Of a DNA stretch of 64,000 nucleotides, positions 12,101-22,500 are shown one piece after another (position 1 is the stretch's first letter; every line of letters begins with the position of its first letter). The notes under the pieces are model-generated. The model made no database searches and was not told the origin of the DNA. It saw nothing but the letters and a program-made list of their open reading frames with translations. This stretch comes from Membranipora membranacea (Eukaryota > Bryozoa > Gymnolaemata > Cheilostomatida > Membraniporidae). Both the position numbers and the translations under genes were made by a program. The DNA lies in contig OU612070.1 in assembly GCA_914767715.1 (NCBI GenBank), positions 10,929,501-10,993,500 of the forward strand, given 5' to 3'.

Positions 12101-12845
12101 GACCTGAACCTTTGACCTCAGCTCGAACTGGCATTCCCATAACTGGAAGAGCCTCATAATTAGCATCAGTTCGACCCAAAAACTAACATGGAAATACAGT
12201 GATTCTGATCTGACTTTCATATCACTCTGAAGGCGGCTTGAGCTACATTGATTTCAACAATTAATGTCATAAAATTATGTCATTTTCTTATAGATATACA
12301 CCAAAGTATACTTACATTTACCATAACTTGGTTGTCCCTGACGGATATCATCCATAAGATGCGCAAACACAACATACAGAGAAGGAAGGACATGTCAAAG
12401 ACAGCCAAAAAACCGAGTAGTACCCTTGTAGCCCCACCTGAAAAAATAGGAATCAAGTATAGCCAATGCAGTGATTATTATTTATTTGAATAAGACATAG
12501 GTTATCTCACACACATTTTGGGTCACGTGTGTCTTAGTATGTCTTCGTGGCTCAACAAAACAAACCCTGTTCCTAAGTCTCACCTTCTTTACGCAATTTC
12601 AGTGGCATAGAAATAAACCAAAGTAAAAAACTTTTTCAAAAACTCAAAGTCATCCTAATTCCCTTCTTACGAGTCCAGATAAAATCTGATCACTTACTTC
12701 CTACTTTATATTTGCTGAGGAATACTAGAACCAGTGGGTTTGTGATACATCCAAGGATAATTATGCTGACTTTAACCCAGTCTCCAATATGCAAAAAGAT
12801 ATCCAGTTCCTCAGAGGAGCCTCCGGTTGCAGTGCTGTTTGCCAT
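6162..12845 (-). CDS. Class A-like seven-transmembrane receptor (GPCR A)
   Basis: Five exons on the minus strand: 12845-12698, 12437-12316, 8650-8525, 7099-6615, 6432-6162, giving 383 aa with consistent phases. Exon 1 starts MANSTATGGSSEEL (N-glycosylation site) and holds TM1 (WVKVSIIILGCITNPLVLVF). Exon 2 holds TM2 with the conserved Asp, D64, in LAVFDM. Exon 3 holds TM3 with the extracellular Cys and ERF (residues 122-124) in place of DRY. Exon 4 holds TM4, an extracellular loop 2 Cys (RYCRLE), TM5 and a long Ser/Thr-rich third intracellular loop. Exon 5 holds TM6, TM7 ending in SVNLFVY (NPxxY position) and a short tail. This is a plasma-membrane receptor; ligand and G protein are unknown. 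Four exons have exactly the lengths of GPCR B; exon 4 is 111 bp longer. Introns carry transposon debris. Confidence 0.85.
8684..8768. repeat. AT-rich simple repeat (attataatt-type)
   Basis: A run of imperfect 'aattataatt/atgattgtaatt' units in intron 3 side sequence of GPCR A, just upstream of exon 3. Low complexity, no other feature. Confidence 0.8.
8788..8900. mobile_element. Short inverted-repeat element (113 bp)
   Basis: The left end CGCTGGGAATTCTGATTGAT is mirrored by ATCAATCAGAATTCCCAGTG at the right end. Terminal repeats of about 20 bp enclose about 70 bp of AT-rich sequence. It lies in intron 2 of GPCR A and is probably a small MITE or a solo deletion derivative. Confidence 0.65.
9134..9553. 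mobile_element. Non-autonomous hAT element with perfect 8-bp target duplication
   Basis: The ends are CAGTGGCGTATATT and AATATACGCCCCTG, an imperfect terminal inverted repeat of the hAT type (CAGNGGCGTA). The element is flanked on both sides by GCTAATGC (9126-9133 and 9554-9561), an exact 8-bp target site duplication as expected for hAT transposition. The interior has a tRNA-like segment and a GC-rich hairpin stretch (about 9410-9500: 'gggcgcttaagcttaagcgccc', 'cgggctgcgcccg'). No transposase frame. Inserted in intron 2 of GPCR A. Confidence 0.85.
9176..9262 (+). ncRNA. tRNA-like sequence inside the hAT element
   Basis: 'tagctcagtgtgtagag' matches a polymerase III A box (D arm) and 'tgggattgaatccca' a B box with a T stem-loop (GTGGG/CCCAT). 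Between them 'cctaataatc' resembles an isoleucine-type anticodon loop (CTAATAA). Acceptor halves do not pair, so this is a pseudo-tRNA or an SINE head rather than a working tRNA. Confidence 0.5.
9720..11100 (+). mobile_element. Degenerate non-LTR retrotransposon (reverse transcriptase remnant)
   Basis: Broken frames on the plus strand spell the N-terminal half of a LINE reverse transcriptase: a linker (HFTDVGK, 10020s), KATGHDG then LIFKCAIFP (10180-10300), NNFHPIPILTSISKLCEKV (about 10350-10420), QYGFREKRNTT (about 10470) and FLDFSKTFDTIDHEI (about 10570-10615). The YADD-box region is unrecognisable apart from 'FADDTN' near 10740. Many stops and frameshifts show it is dead. It sits in intron 2 of GPCR A, and family beta sequence follows immediately. 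Confidence 0.8.
11095..11332. mobile_element. MITE family beta (copy 2, decayed)
   Basis: Shares with 2991-3343 the segments 'ttgttatcaacttgatg', 'ttgattgagtta', 'atcaatgataacaccaatg(t/c)tactacacc' and the end 'cgttacgt(t/c)gc(t/c)cacaatt'. The right end is clear; the left arm is largely lost where it meets the LINE remnant. Confidence 0.65.
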
Positions 12846-13185
12846 AGTGTCTGTTTATCAGAGAATAAATGTTTACTTTGTTTCTTTTAAACACTTCCCT
12901 TCCCTAGCTTTATTAGTACTTGCCTTACACGCTACATGAACAACCACTGTGGTCGAATAAAATGATCATCATAATTATATTGTGACGTATGCAGTTGTTG
13001 GATGAGACTGTTCGACAAATGTGTCAATACTGTCCATTTTGAATTGACAAAATATATTGTTAATGATACTTATGCCAAGCATATAGCTGGCCAATAAAGT
13101 GTTTGAAAGGTAAAGGCACTTTAAAGGCGTACATCTTGGTTTTTGCATGACTGAGCCTACCAATAAAGAGATTGTCTGACCAATA

Positions 13186-13408
13186 GACAGTTTTCTGAGC
13201 TCTGAATTAGGCCTCCTTTCGGAGTTGTCCTCTCTCCAGTTTGGTACTTTTAACCCAGTCCGCATAGGAAAAACGTGCTGAAAAGAGGGTTATCTTGATA
13301 ACCGCTTATAATAGGATAAAAATTATTTTTGATTCAGAATCTGCAGCATTGAAAACTCATATGGTAATAGTTTGGAAAATAAATTTAGTATTTGGGTAGT
13401 CACATCAA
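13186..13408 (+). mobile_element. Single arm of foldback family epsilon
   Basis: Begins TAGACAGTTTTCTGAGCTCT, then GTTGTCCTCTCTCCAGTTTG, GGTACTTTTAACCCA and 'ccgcttataataggataaaaat', as in the two complete elements in XRCC3 introns (32804-33310 and 34094-34591). The mirrored right arm is missing. The flanks on both sides align with the region near 19060-19160 of the duplicated GPCR B segment, so it inserted after or was lost between the duplicates. Confidence 0.7.
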
Positions 13409-14372
13409 ATGAAATAAACAATTTATGACTGAACATGCGAATTTATGACTTTATAATAAGCAAGAACAGGAAAAGTTATGGCGCTATGTCTACGGCAATA
13501 TGTTAGTTTTAGTGAGGGTCAGCGGGATCGGCAGTAAAACTTGACCTGATAGATTGGATGGATTGAATGTGAAGTTAGCTAATTATTTAGAGTGTGATAT
13601 TTTTATTACTGTCTTTTCGGCAGATGCACACGTAAGGAAATAATTAAATTCATGCCAAGGCATATTGTAGATGGAGTGGAGCATAACTATCATCAATGAA
13701 CTAAACCTTTAGTTCATTGTTATCTACACTTAGTTCATTGTTATCTAAACTTAGGTTTAGTTCATTGCTATCATCATAAATGCGATTTAGCGAATTGTTG
13801 AATTCTGTTGGAAAATATACAATTATGTACGCGTAACAGAGAGTCAGTGGAAGGTTCTCAGTAGTTGAAATAAAAATAAAGGAAAAAATACTGAGGTCAG
13901 CTAAAGATCATTTGAGAGTCATCTCACTACAGGACGAAATGTACAGCCATAAAATTAAGGTAGCCTACAGCTCTTTTACAGATTGTGAAGTTTTTGGTTG
14001 CCAAAATATACACAAAATATTTTTATGATGTTTATGATAAGTTAAGTTGCTGCACCCATTGGATAACAACTCTGACATAAGGCGTTTGTCTAAATCGAAA
14101 TGCAGAAAGACCAGCAACATGTTGGTGAGTCTGGTCGACAACCCAAACCATTGCGTTTGGAAGCATCAGAACTGTAAATACTCTGGAGGCACTCAGCACG
14201 AATCTGGTCACCTTCATGTAAGTGAGAAAATTAGGCATTATATAGGCACTTTGATGAGAGGCATTCACATTTTTATTTCTTCTCAGCTTAAGTATTAGCT
14301 TTTGTGTCTTCTCACACTTTTTGATATGTTTAGGTACAAAATGAATGCATGATGTCCTTAACCTATGCTTTC

Positions 14373-14433
14373 TTAGCCTTGTTCACGCGGCCACCAAAAA
14401 AACCAAAACCCGTGGCCGCGTAAACTATGCTAA
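14373..14433. repeat. 61-bp inverted repeat
   Basis: TTAGCCTTGTTCACGCGGCC is mirrored by GGCCGCGTAAACTATGCTAA around a short A-rich loop. A similar hairpin ('gccctgttcacctggccgtgtgaacagggct') occurs at 52766-52796, so this is a dispersed hairpin repeat. Confidence 0.6.
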
Positions 14434-15054
14434 AGCTACCTCAGGCTATGTTTCTAAGCTTTTAATGGATTAATTACAACTTACTTGAAGTCTTGTTTTT
14501 TTCTATTGTTATACTGGTGTTTTGATGTAGAATAATTTGGTGTCACATGTTTATGAAGATATCGAACGAATATTATTGATAATGAAATGCTACTACCAGC
14601 TATCCCAACACAGTTTAAGCGCGAAAACTACCTACAGATAATATTATAACTTTTTTGATAATGTCGCCAGAACAATACATTGACTTTATTAACTATTTCA
14701 TGCCCGACGAAATTCCATTTATTCCAATGATTCTGTATTTGAACAATTTGGCACATAATGATAATGATTACTCATAATTGACAAAACATAAAACTTGATA
14801 CTACATGGAGAATAAAAAACATAAATATAATCGATTTGACATTCATATTATTATATTATAAAAATTAATAATGTAAAGTAAATCACGGCATAAGCGTAGG
14901 GGACATTGGCGATACAAACTAATACTAGAAGAGTATTCGCCAACTTCACTTTTGAAGGTGTTAGGCAATATGGCAAATCTATTATCCATTAATCTATTCC
15001 AGGTCGGCTAGGGTGAGTGGCCCGCGACAGCCAAATCAGGTAGTACTAGACAAA

Positions 15055-15141
15055 TAGAGCAGTGGGGTTTGAACTTGGGCCCTTATGATCCCAAGTCAGC
15101 CGCCCCTATCACTGAGCTATCTCTATCACTGAGCTATCTCT
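15055..15141 (-). mobile_element. tRNA-derived SINE head
   Basis: On the minus strand 'gagatagctcagtgata' is a polymerase III A box (present twice in tandem, 15141-15107) and 'gggcccaagttcaaacccc' contains a B box. The spacing fits a tRNA-like promoter. The body beyond it (towards 14930) is unlike any tRNA. I infer a SINE; the true element end is not visible. Confidence 0.55.
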
Positions 15142-15694
15142 GATCCCTGATATGTTGGTGCAAAATAGTTGCAATGAAGTTAACTCTTTTTTATGAAAAT
15201 GCCTTTAGTTCCATACAGTCAATTCATCATGTGTTTGTGTCAAATTATGAGAAAAAAAGACAACCAAAGGAAATGTTGGCATGAAAATCATTTTACAACG
15301 CTGCTTTATTATAGGCTAGCACACCAAAGCACCTCATAAATGATGCACTTACCTTCCCACCAGCCTTCTGGTACACAGTGTCTGCCTGCCAAGCTGTTTC
15401 CTTCAATTCCTTTGTTGGTCTCAGGTCTAAGTGCCCGACAAAAGGGCTTTTCAGTCAATACCTTCGCTTTTACACAGGTCTTTTTCCTTTTTCCAAGGTG
15501 CCTGACCGCCAAGCCTTTTCTGTCTATCTGTCGGTTTTTTAGCCTAAGTTCCAACCATTTTAGCTGGTAGAACTCTAGCATCTCTCTTTCAAGAGGGGGA
15601 GGACACGGCAGATATAAATAGATTTATGCATACAACGGTGATATGCTATCATGAGTAACCACTATCAGTAAGATAGGTGATATAAGCTCCTTCC

Positions 15695-16069
15695 CAGTGG
15701 TGGAAATGGAAAAAAATAAGTGCCTATACACCAAACATTGAGATAAGCGGCGACCGAGCAGTAGGCGCAGCGAATGTTTTTGATATTTGTGCCCTAATTA
15801 CAGTGTTTCTGATTTATCTTTTTGACTTTTTGAGCCTAAATCTAAGAGCATGTTTTGACTGATATGAGAGGAGGCAAAATAATAGACATAACAAAATAAA
15901 ATGCTAATGCTGATCATATGAAATAATTTCTATATATTTCAGATTATAAACTCGATAACATAAACAAACATATCCAAGCATACAAAGTGCACAGCAGGTT
16001 ATAAGTGCCTATACACTTATTGAAGGTGTATAGGCATTTATGTGAACTTTAGGCCCATTTCCACCACTG
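15695..16069. mobile_element. Second non-autonomous hAT-like element
   Basis: Terminal inverted repeats CAGTGGTGGAAATGG and CCATTTCCACCACTG are perfect over 15 bp. Flanking octamers CTCCTTCC (15687-15694) and CTCCTCCC (16070-16077) differ by one base, consistent with an aged 8-bp target duplication. Subterminal 'gtgcctatacac' motifs recur near both ends. No coding capacity. Confidence 0.75.
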
Positions 16070-17639
16070 CTCCTCCCAAATACTGTTTTCACAGTTTTCA
16101 CATCATAGTGCAGACTGCCAAGGTATATTGCAATGTTCAAACCATCATGTCCTGTTTGCTTTTGTTTGTGTACTACATATCAGAATACGTTTTGGGGCAA
16201 CCCTAGCAGCCAATTTGATTATGACAAGCTCATTTACATCTTAACAAGGATATATCACAACCTACTATCATAATATATACTACTGCAGAGTATGAGCTAA
16301 GTTAATCTACCCTTGGTATAGTGTAATCAACATTACAGAAAACGTCCAGTTCTATGTGGGCAATAGCCAGTTTTATGAAAAATTTATAGTAGAGGGTTTG
16401 TTGGTGCAGCCCATGTTGCATGCTAGTTGCATAGTTTAGGTACTTAGTCTGATCCAATAAATTGACAAAGGAATTTTAATCATAATGGCTGTATAACAAT
16501 TTACTGTATTGTATTTAACAACAATGCTGCAATTCATACAACACCCGTCGCCAGCAACGGTTTTTAGTTTAGTTCGGCCCATTCAGAACTGCATAAATTT
16601 TTGTAGTGAACTTTCAGTAGTAACTCCTGAGAGAGAGGAATAAATTCCAGCGTTCACAGGCAGTGAACCAAATTCAGATAGATCTAGCTGCGTGCAACTG
16701 ACTAAAACTGTGAAAGCTTTTATCCCTTTCCAAAAGGAATATGATATATGATACAAGAAAGTTTAAGGATTGTCTTTACCTTGTCAAAAAGAAGACAACT
16801 CATAATTATCCCTCCCAAAATTCTCTTTTTCGAGCAAAAGCTTGCATTTTCACCTCCTAGGATACCAGAAGAGACTTAGTTTCCTCACCCCATGTTGAAG
16901 TAAAATGGGGTCCAATGGAATGCAAAATATGTTTGAGTGTTCAACCGTTATGGAAAAATCTAACATCATTATACGGAAGGTGACTTTGATGCAAACTTAC
17001 CTACTTTGTTTATTGCAGTTAGAACAGCCATAATCGATCTGAAACTACCTTGTTTTATTATAATGTGTGATGTACAAAATTTACATTCAAATTAATTTGG
17101 TTGTCCTGACAGTTACAAGAAACAAGGTGTAGGAATAGAATGCAGAGAAGGATGGACATGCCCATGACAGCCAAGAAACTGAATAGTACCCTTGTAGCCT
17201 TAGGCGATCCACAGACCAGCTAGAAAACCTGAGTTAGTAAAATAAAATAGAGCTTGAAATTCTAGCCTTGCTCATTATCTCTTCAGTTGTCATTGCAGAC
17301 ACAAAGCCTGTTTACACGTAGCAAATTATCATAAGGTTAGCTATCAGCCAATGATATCCCATGAGCAAAGTCTTTTAATGATTCCCGTCATAAACGTGGC
17401 ATGTAAATATCACTTAATTAACCCATGAGATATTTTCTCGCTAGCAAAAGAATGCCCTAGTATAATCTGCTGGGTTGGGGCGACCTAACTTTAAAAACGA
17501 AGGGTAAGAAAATACTATTATTGATGAGAATGCACGTGCGATGCAAAAAGACCTGCCTTTTGTTCATTCTGTTAGCATCAGCATGATGTGTGTATAAATT
17601 GAGTTGGTCATCAGCATAAAACAGCCACTGCCACGTGCT

Positions 17640-18560
17640 AGCACGTGCTGGCATGGTTCCCGTTGGTCTTACAATGTCTTGCTGATTACAAATCTATATT
17701 TAATGATTCAACGATGGAGATGAACGTTGCAATTGCTATATGATGGCCAATTGGCCATATCGTAGATATCAATCCTAAACCTAAAATTGCAATATATAAT
17801 TTGAAAAAGCACAATCCAACAGTCAATGGAAAAATATTAATAATTATTGATTACGATTAAAATCGGCCACTTCCATAATTGGCTATGACAAGGCCATTAT
17901 ATCATTGATAGGAAAAATTTACTAGGCCTCTTGACCTGCAATTTACATAACAATAATAGTGAAAACAAGGGGTTAGTGTAGGAATAAAGCACAGTTGATC
18001 TTGATGAAAACTATGTGTATGTGTATGTGTATGTGTTTGTTTACTCATAAGCTCTTAGTTAGTGACTTTGACTCATAAGGAAATTTGAAACAGAGAAGAG
18101 GGCTAAGAATGACCTCCTTCATAGAACAGTTATTGACACAGATGAGAAATGAGGTGATTGCCTGCAGTGTTGACCTTTGTGATACCCCAATGGCCAGTAG
18201 TCACAATGTTGTGCCGTTGTGAAGAACCTATAGTAACAACAACAAAAATTTATTCTTTTCCAATATTGAAACACGGTAGTTTATTTTTCAGTACCCAGTG
18301 ATTAACGTAAACCACAATGTTTGGCAGAATAAAGTTGTGTTTCAGTTTCGAAGACAATGATTCAGAATGACGAGATATTTGCACCAGTGAGAACTGATGT
18401 CTGTTTAAAATGGGTGTATGAACACAGTTGTTTCCACGAAGCACCTTAGCATTATTTTTTCAACTTTAATACTTCTACTTTTGTTATCAACCAATTTCTC
18501 GCAAGAAATGTGGTAAAACAGAGATGAAGAACCTTGCAGTGAGATTTGTCATTGTGCCTG
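17640..18560. repeat. Segmental duplication partner of 23925-25930
   Basis: Blocks in the same order and orientation occur in both places: 'gtcttacaatgtcttg' with 'gtcttgcaatgtcttg', 'cagtcaatg' with 'aataataattattgatta', 'ggctatgacaa', and 'ttcagtttcgaag...ttcagaatgacgag' with 'ttcagtttttaag...attcagaacgacag'. These are the 5' flank and upstream region of GPCR copy C and of GPCR B, so the promoter region was duplicated with the gene. No exon 1 is left in this copy. Confidence 0.65.
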
Positions 18561-19598
18561 TTCAGCAGCACATCTATAATATGCATTATGTTTTACTACA
18601 AAAGCAAGCTTTTGAAGGTCATGCCACACGTTCTGTTTTGCACACATTTTTTTCGCATTTTGTTTTGTTTTGCATTTTGAAATGTTCTGCATTTTGGTAA
18701 ATGGTAGCTCATCACGCAGGCAGTTATTAAGTCTCTACCAGAACACAACTGATTGGTTTGATCTGTATTAAACCTCAACTTGCCCTCTTGATACAAATTT
18801 GTTTATGCTTAATCTTTGAATTGTGATGCAACAGACATAAGCTAACATCTACGATTATTAATTGTGATCCAAATGTTCCAACAGATTAAATAAACAAGGT
18901 GAAATACCCATCCACGGCTACCCATTTATAATAATGATTTTTGAGTGTAAATAATGAGTAAAAAAGGGCATAAACCTAGGTTTTTTTCAACAGCAGGCCA
19001 AATAATGTGTTTGGAAATGTGCGTCTTGGTTTTTGCCACACTGGGGCTATCAATGAAAAGGCTGTCTGAACACTTCTTTTTGAGAGGCTGAAGGAATTAA
19101 ATTTTTCATTGCATTCTTGCTAGAATTGAACAATACACATCAATTATGATAGACAATTTGGGACTGAATATGCCAATTTAAGAATAGGAATGGTTATGGC
19201 ACAGCCAGTAGCCCACACAAACTGATACTATTAACTGAAAAAAGCAGAGAATATGTCAGTTTCCTCTTAGTGAGGGTCAGCGGGATCAGCTTCAAAGTTG
19301 ACCTAAATCGAGTAGGGATAGAGCTAACAAAACACTTAGTTTGAGAGTATATTTTTATAGCATCAGAAGACGATAATAATTGATTGAGAGGTTAAGAGCA
19401 GAGGTCATTGATGACTGTATGTGTAGGCAAGAAATGGATGTATTAAAACCTAGAACATTTGTACAAATTATAATATGTGTGAAACTTCCTGACACCACAA
19501 TAAGGTACAATGAAGATATAGTGAGCATAACCCAAGAAGAATTATCGCCATAAAAACCCGTTTTGATGAATTGTTGAACTCTATATTCGGCTTTGTGG

Positions 19599-22500
19599 CT
19601 AGCGGCTAATGAAATATATTTTTCTTTGCACGGCACTTTTGCAAATTGTGAAGTTTTTGGTTGCCAAAATGTACACAAATAAGTTTATAGAGTGATTCAG
19701 ATGTTGTAGCCATTGAATAACAACTCTGACATAAGACCTTGTACTGGAACAATATACCACAAGACTTGGAGAGTTTCGATAAATCTGGCAACCAATCCAA
19801 CTTACTGCATTCGGAAGCATCAGAGCTGTAAATACTATGGAGGCACTCAGCACCAATCTGGTCACCTTCCTGTAATAATGAAAAATAAAGCCTTATATAG
19901 ATGTTGTTGAGAGATATTTACATTTTATGTCTTCTCACCTAAGTATCAGCTAAAACCATTTGTGTCTTTTCAAACTTTTTGCTATGTTTAGTCACCAAAT
20001 TGTATTTTTATTGATGTCTTTAACCTAAGCTTCTCCAGGCTATCCATAATTACTTACTTGAAACCTTGCTTTCTTCTCCTTTCATGATGGTGACTTGATG
20101 TAGAACTCATTACGCTTGATTTTGATGATATTGAAGGAGGATTATTTACAATTAAGTTCATGTTCAGAGTGCGCCGAAGCTGAATGATAATTGTGGTGTT
20201 GAGTAACAGCAGTATCACAACCGGGCATATCACGGACACTATCGAACTAAAGTAGTAAAATCCAACAGCAGCATTCGATCCAGTAAAATCTGGACGGCAG
20301 TGACTCACAAGCTGGCCTTCAAGGGTGACAGCTTTTATCACAGTACCAAACCAAGAGTAGAGTGAGGTCACAAGTATTAGTAAGACTGAGCAAGCTGCAA
20401 CTGCCTTCCTCCGAGTGAAGGTGTTTAATGTCTGTAAAAAAAGAAGGGAATCTCTCATTTCTAGAACTGACAAAATCAGAGACACCACGCCAAAATGTCC
20501 AATGTCAGCCCCGAACAGTATGTAAGAATTGTTACAACTTCATTTTGTCCATGTCTTTTTGTTACTATGAATATTAACTTTGCGCTTTGATAATTTTTCC
20601 TCATATCAAGTCTGAAGCAAGAAAGTAATAGCAGTTTGTTGATTTTGAAGTAGGTGACATCTTTTAGTGCTGAATTCTAGAATGTTGTTGTCCAGCCCTA
20701 AAGCCTCACATTAACTATCATCACTTAGTTTCTGAATTGATATAATTGAGGGTGTGCCTACTTAATTATTAAAAGGATTGATGAGCTGTTTCTAGATCAA
20801 GTTTGGTCCATTTTTCCCCACATTGGAATTGCCCATCCCCCCTCTACTGACTTCGGCGTGCCAGTATATGGGTGGGGGCAATTCCAATGCGGGCAAAATG
20901 GGTGCAAGAGCAGATTTTGTTCTGATTCTGTAGCTATATTTTAGAAATTAACCTTGAGAGGATAGTTTATTATGGCAAATCTCTCCATCGTTACCATAAC
21001 AACACACCAACAGCTGCATGCCTGTGTGACCTTTATAGTGACAAATACCAGTCCACAAGTAGATCCTGTCCATGGAATCTGAAATGCAAAGAAACAACTT
21101 GAAAACATGATTTCCTTTGACAATTTTAGCAAGATTACATAGACAACTTGGTATCCAAAATTCAATCTAATTCCATTGATCCTGTAATTGAAACATTTGG
21201 AACATCTTGGTGATTTAATTGTAATTAACAAAATTCTTAACTTGATACAACATATAGATATAATTGATTTGACATTCACCACTTTTAAAATGGCAAGTAG
21301 TGACAACGCAAACAAAGCAATACTGTGTAGGTGCAAAACAGTTTCAAAGAAATTCTTTGGGAGCAGATCGTCAACTGGCTATAAGCTCATGGTGGATTGT
21401 CACATACAAAACATTCAACTTTTTCCCAGCTGATGTAACGTAATGTGTGCCTTTAAGAGGCTAATGAGGTAAATAATAATTTCGACAAACTTTACTGTAT
21501 ACGTACTACAACTTGATGTGGTGTATCAAAAAAAAATTTCAATTTCGTATGTTAATGCAAAGCTATTTCTCTGCTTTATGATGTGCTTTTTAACACTGAC
21601 GTTTTATTGATAAGGTCAACTTATTTTTCTTTCAACTTTTCAACTGTCCTTTGCAGTTATTACAGATCTACCAGATCCTGAAATGCTACGCCAAATAAAC
21701 CACACACAGTAAACGTTACAATACTAACTTGAGAACTACTGGTCTAATTTTCTTGATTTTTCGTTCTAATTGTAGCTATTCCTTGTTTAGCAATTTTATA
21801 ATCCTCAATTTTCTTTGCATTACTTCTCATGATTGCGATTGCAATTTAAAAAACTTTCACCGTTGGTACCCATGAAAATGAATAGAAGCTACCATTAACT
21901 AAGCATCTTGCTCATACGCATCACAATCATACATTTGTATCAAACCAGGAATGGCAAGACAAAGTCATCCCAACAAAATAATTTTATGATTTGATATGTA
22001 GTAACAATCCTTGGCATGTATTTTTATAGCCTGTCTTGACAAGCTTTGTTCCTATAGTAACAGACAGGAATTGAAAAGCCAGATTGTGAACAATTTTAAA
22101 ACACATTAAAATGACTGGATTTCAGGGACTTATATTATTACTACACCAAATCCATAGCAGAAACATGGCAGGCAAACTTGGGAATACACAAAAGGGATCT
22201 GCTGGTTGTTAATTCCCATTCCAGTGATTACTGTACATATATTCTATTTGAAGCTTTAGCTGGTCAAAATGAATATTGAATTTACAGCCTGCCCCTGTAA
22301 GAATATGTGGTAGGCCTTGTCATAATACCTATTTGGTAACACAAAAATAACAACTGGTCCACAATCAAGGCCTATCACCTTCACCAAAACCTCATAGGTT
22401 ACCCCTATCACAAAGAATATCTCAGTCTAGATACATCTAGATCACATATTATTACTTCTCGTTTTGTAAGGCAGCCTTTTTGTCAAAATTATGACTAGTT

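Larger units (their letters stand above)
14010..17205 (-). pseudogene. GPCR pseudogene (copy C of the receptor cluster)
   Basis: Remnants match the live receptors in order on the minus strand. An exon 2-like piece lies at about 17205-17085 (ATRVLFSFLAVMGMSILLC, with the conserved TM2 Asp changed to Gly and a GTAAAT donor). The 3' end of exon 4 lies at about 14520-14480 (RKKQDF before GTAAGT). An exon 5-like piece lies at 14218-13955 (VTRFVLSASRVFTVLMLPN, YVRVVIQWVQQLNLS), then a stop at 14032, after which YILATKNFTICKRAV follows in a shifted position. Exon 1, exon 3 and the TM4-TM5 part of exon 4 are absent. Intron sequence at 14690-14830 aligns with 21160-21280 of GPCR B, so a deletion removed exon 3 and most of exon 4. 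Not functional as a receptor. Confidence 0.85.

Noticed and set aside
15055-15141. A genuine tRNA gene
   Set aside because: The A box is duplicated and acceptor and anticodon stems do not pair; it is better explained as a SINE head.
15309-15581. Minus-strand 90-codon frame near the dead GPCR copy
   Set aside because: The opposite strand is equally open, composition is unremarkable and no homology or partner exon is visible.
17457-17654. Candidate first exon for GPCR copy C
   Set aside because: It has none of the MAN...EEL or TM1 sequence of the paralogues; the upstream homology with GPCR B stops just outside where exon 1 should be.
19355-19678. Minus-strand frame overlapping the end of GPCR B exon 5
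   Set aside because: It reads the last coding bases in another frame and runs into 3' flanking sequence.
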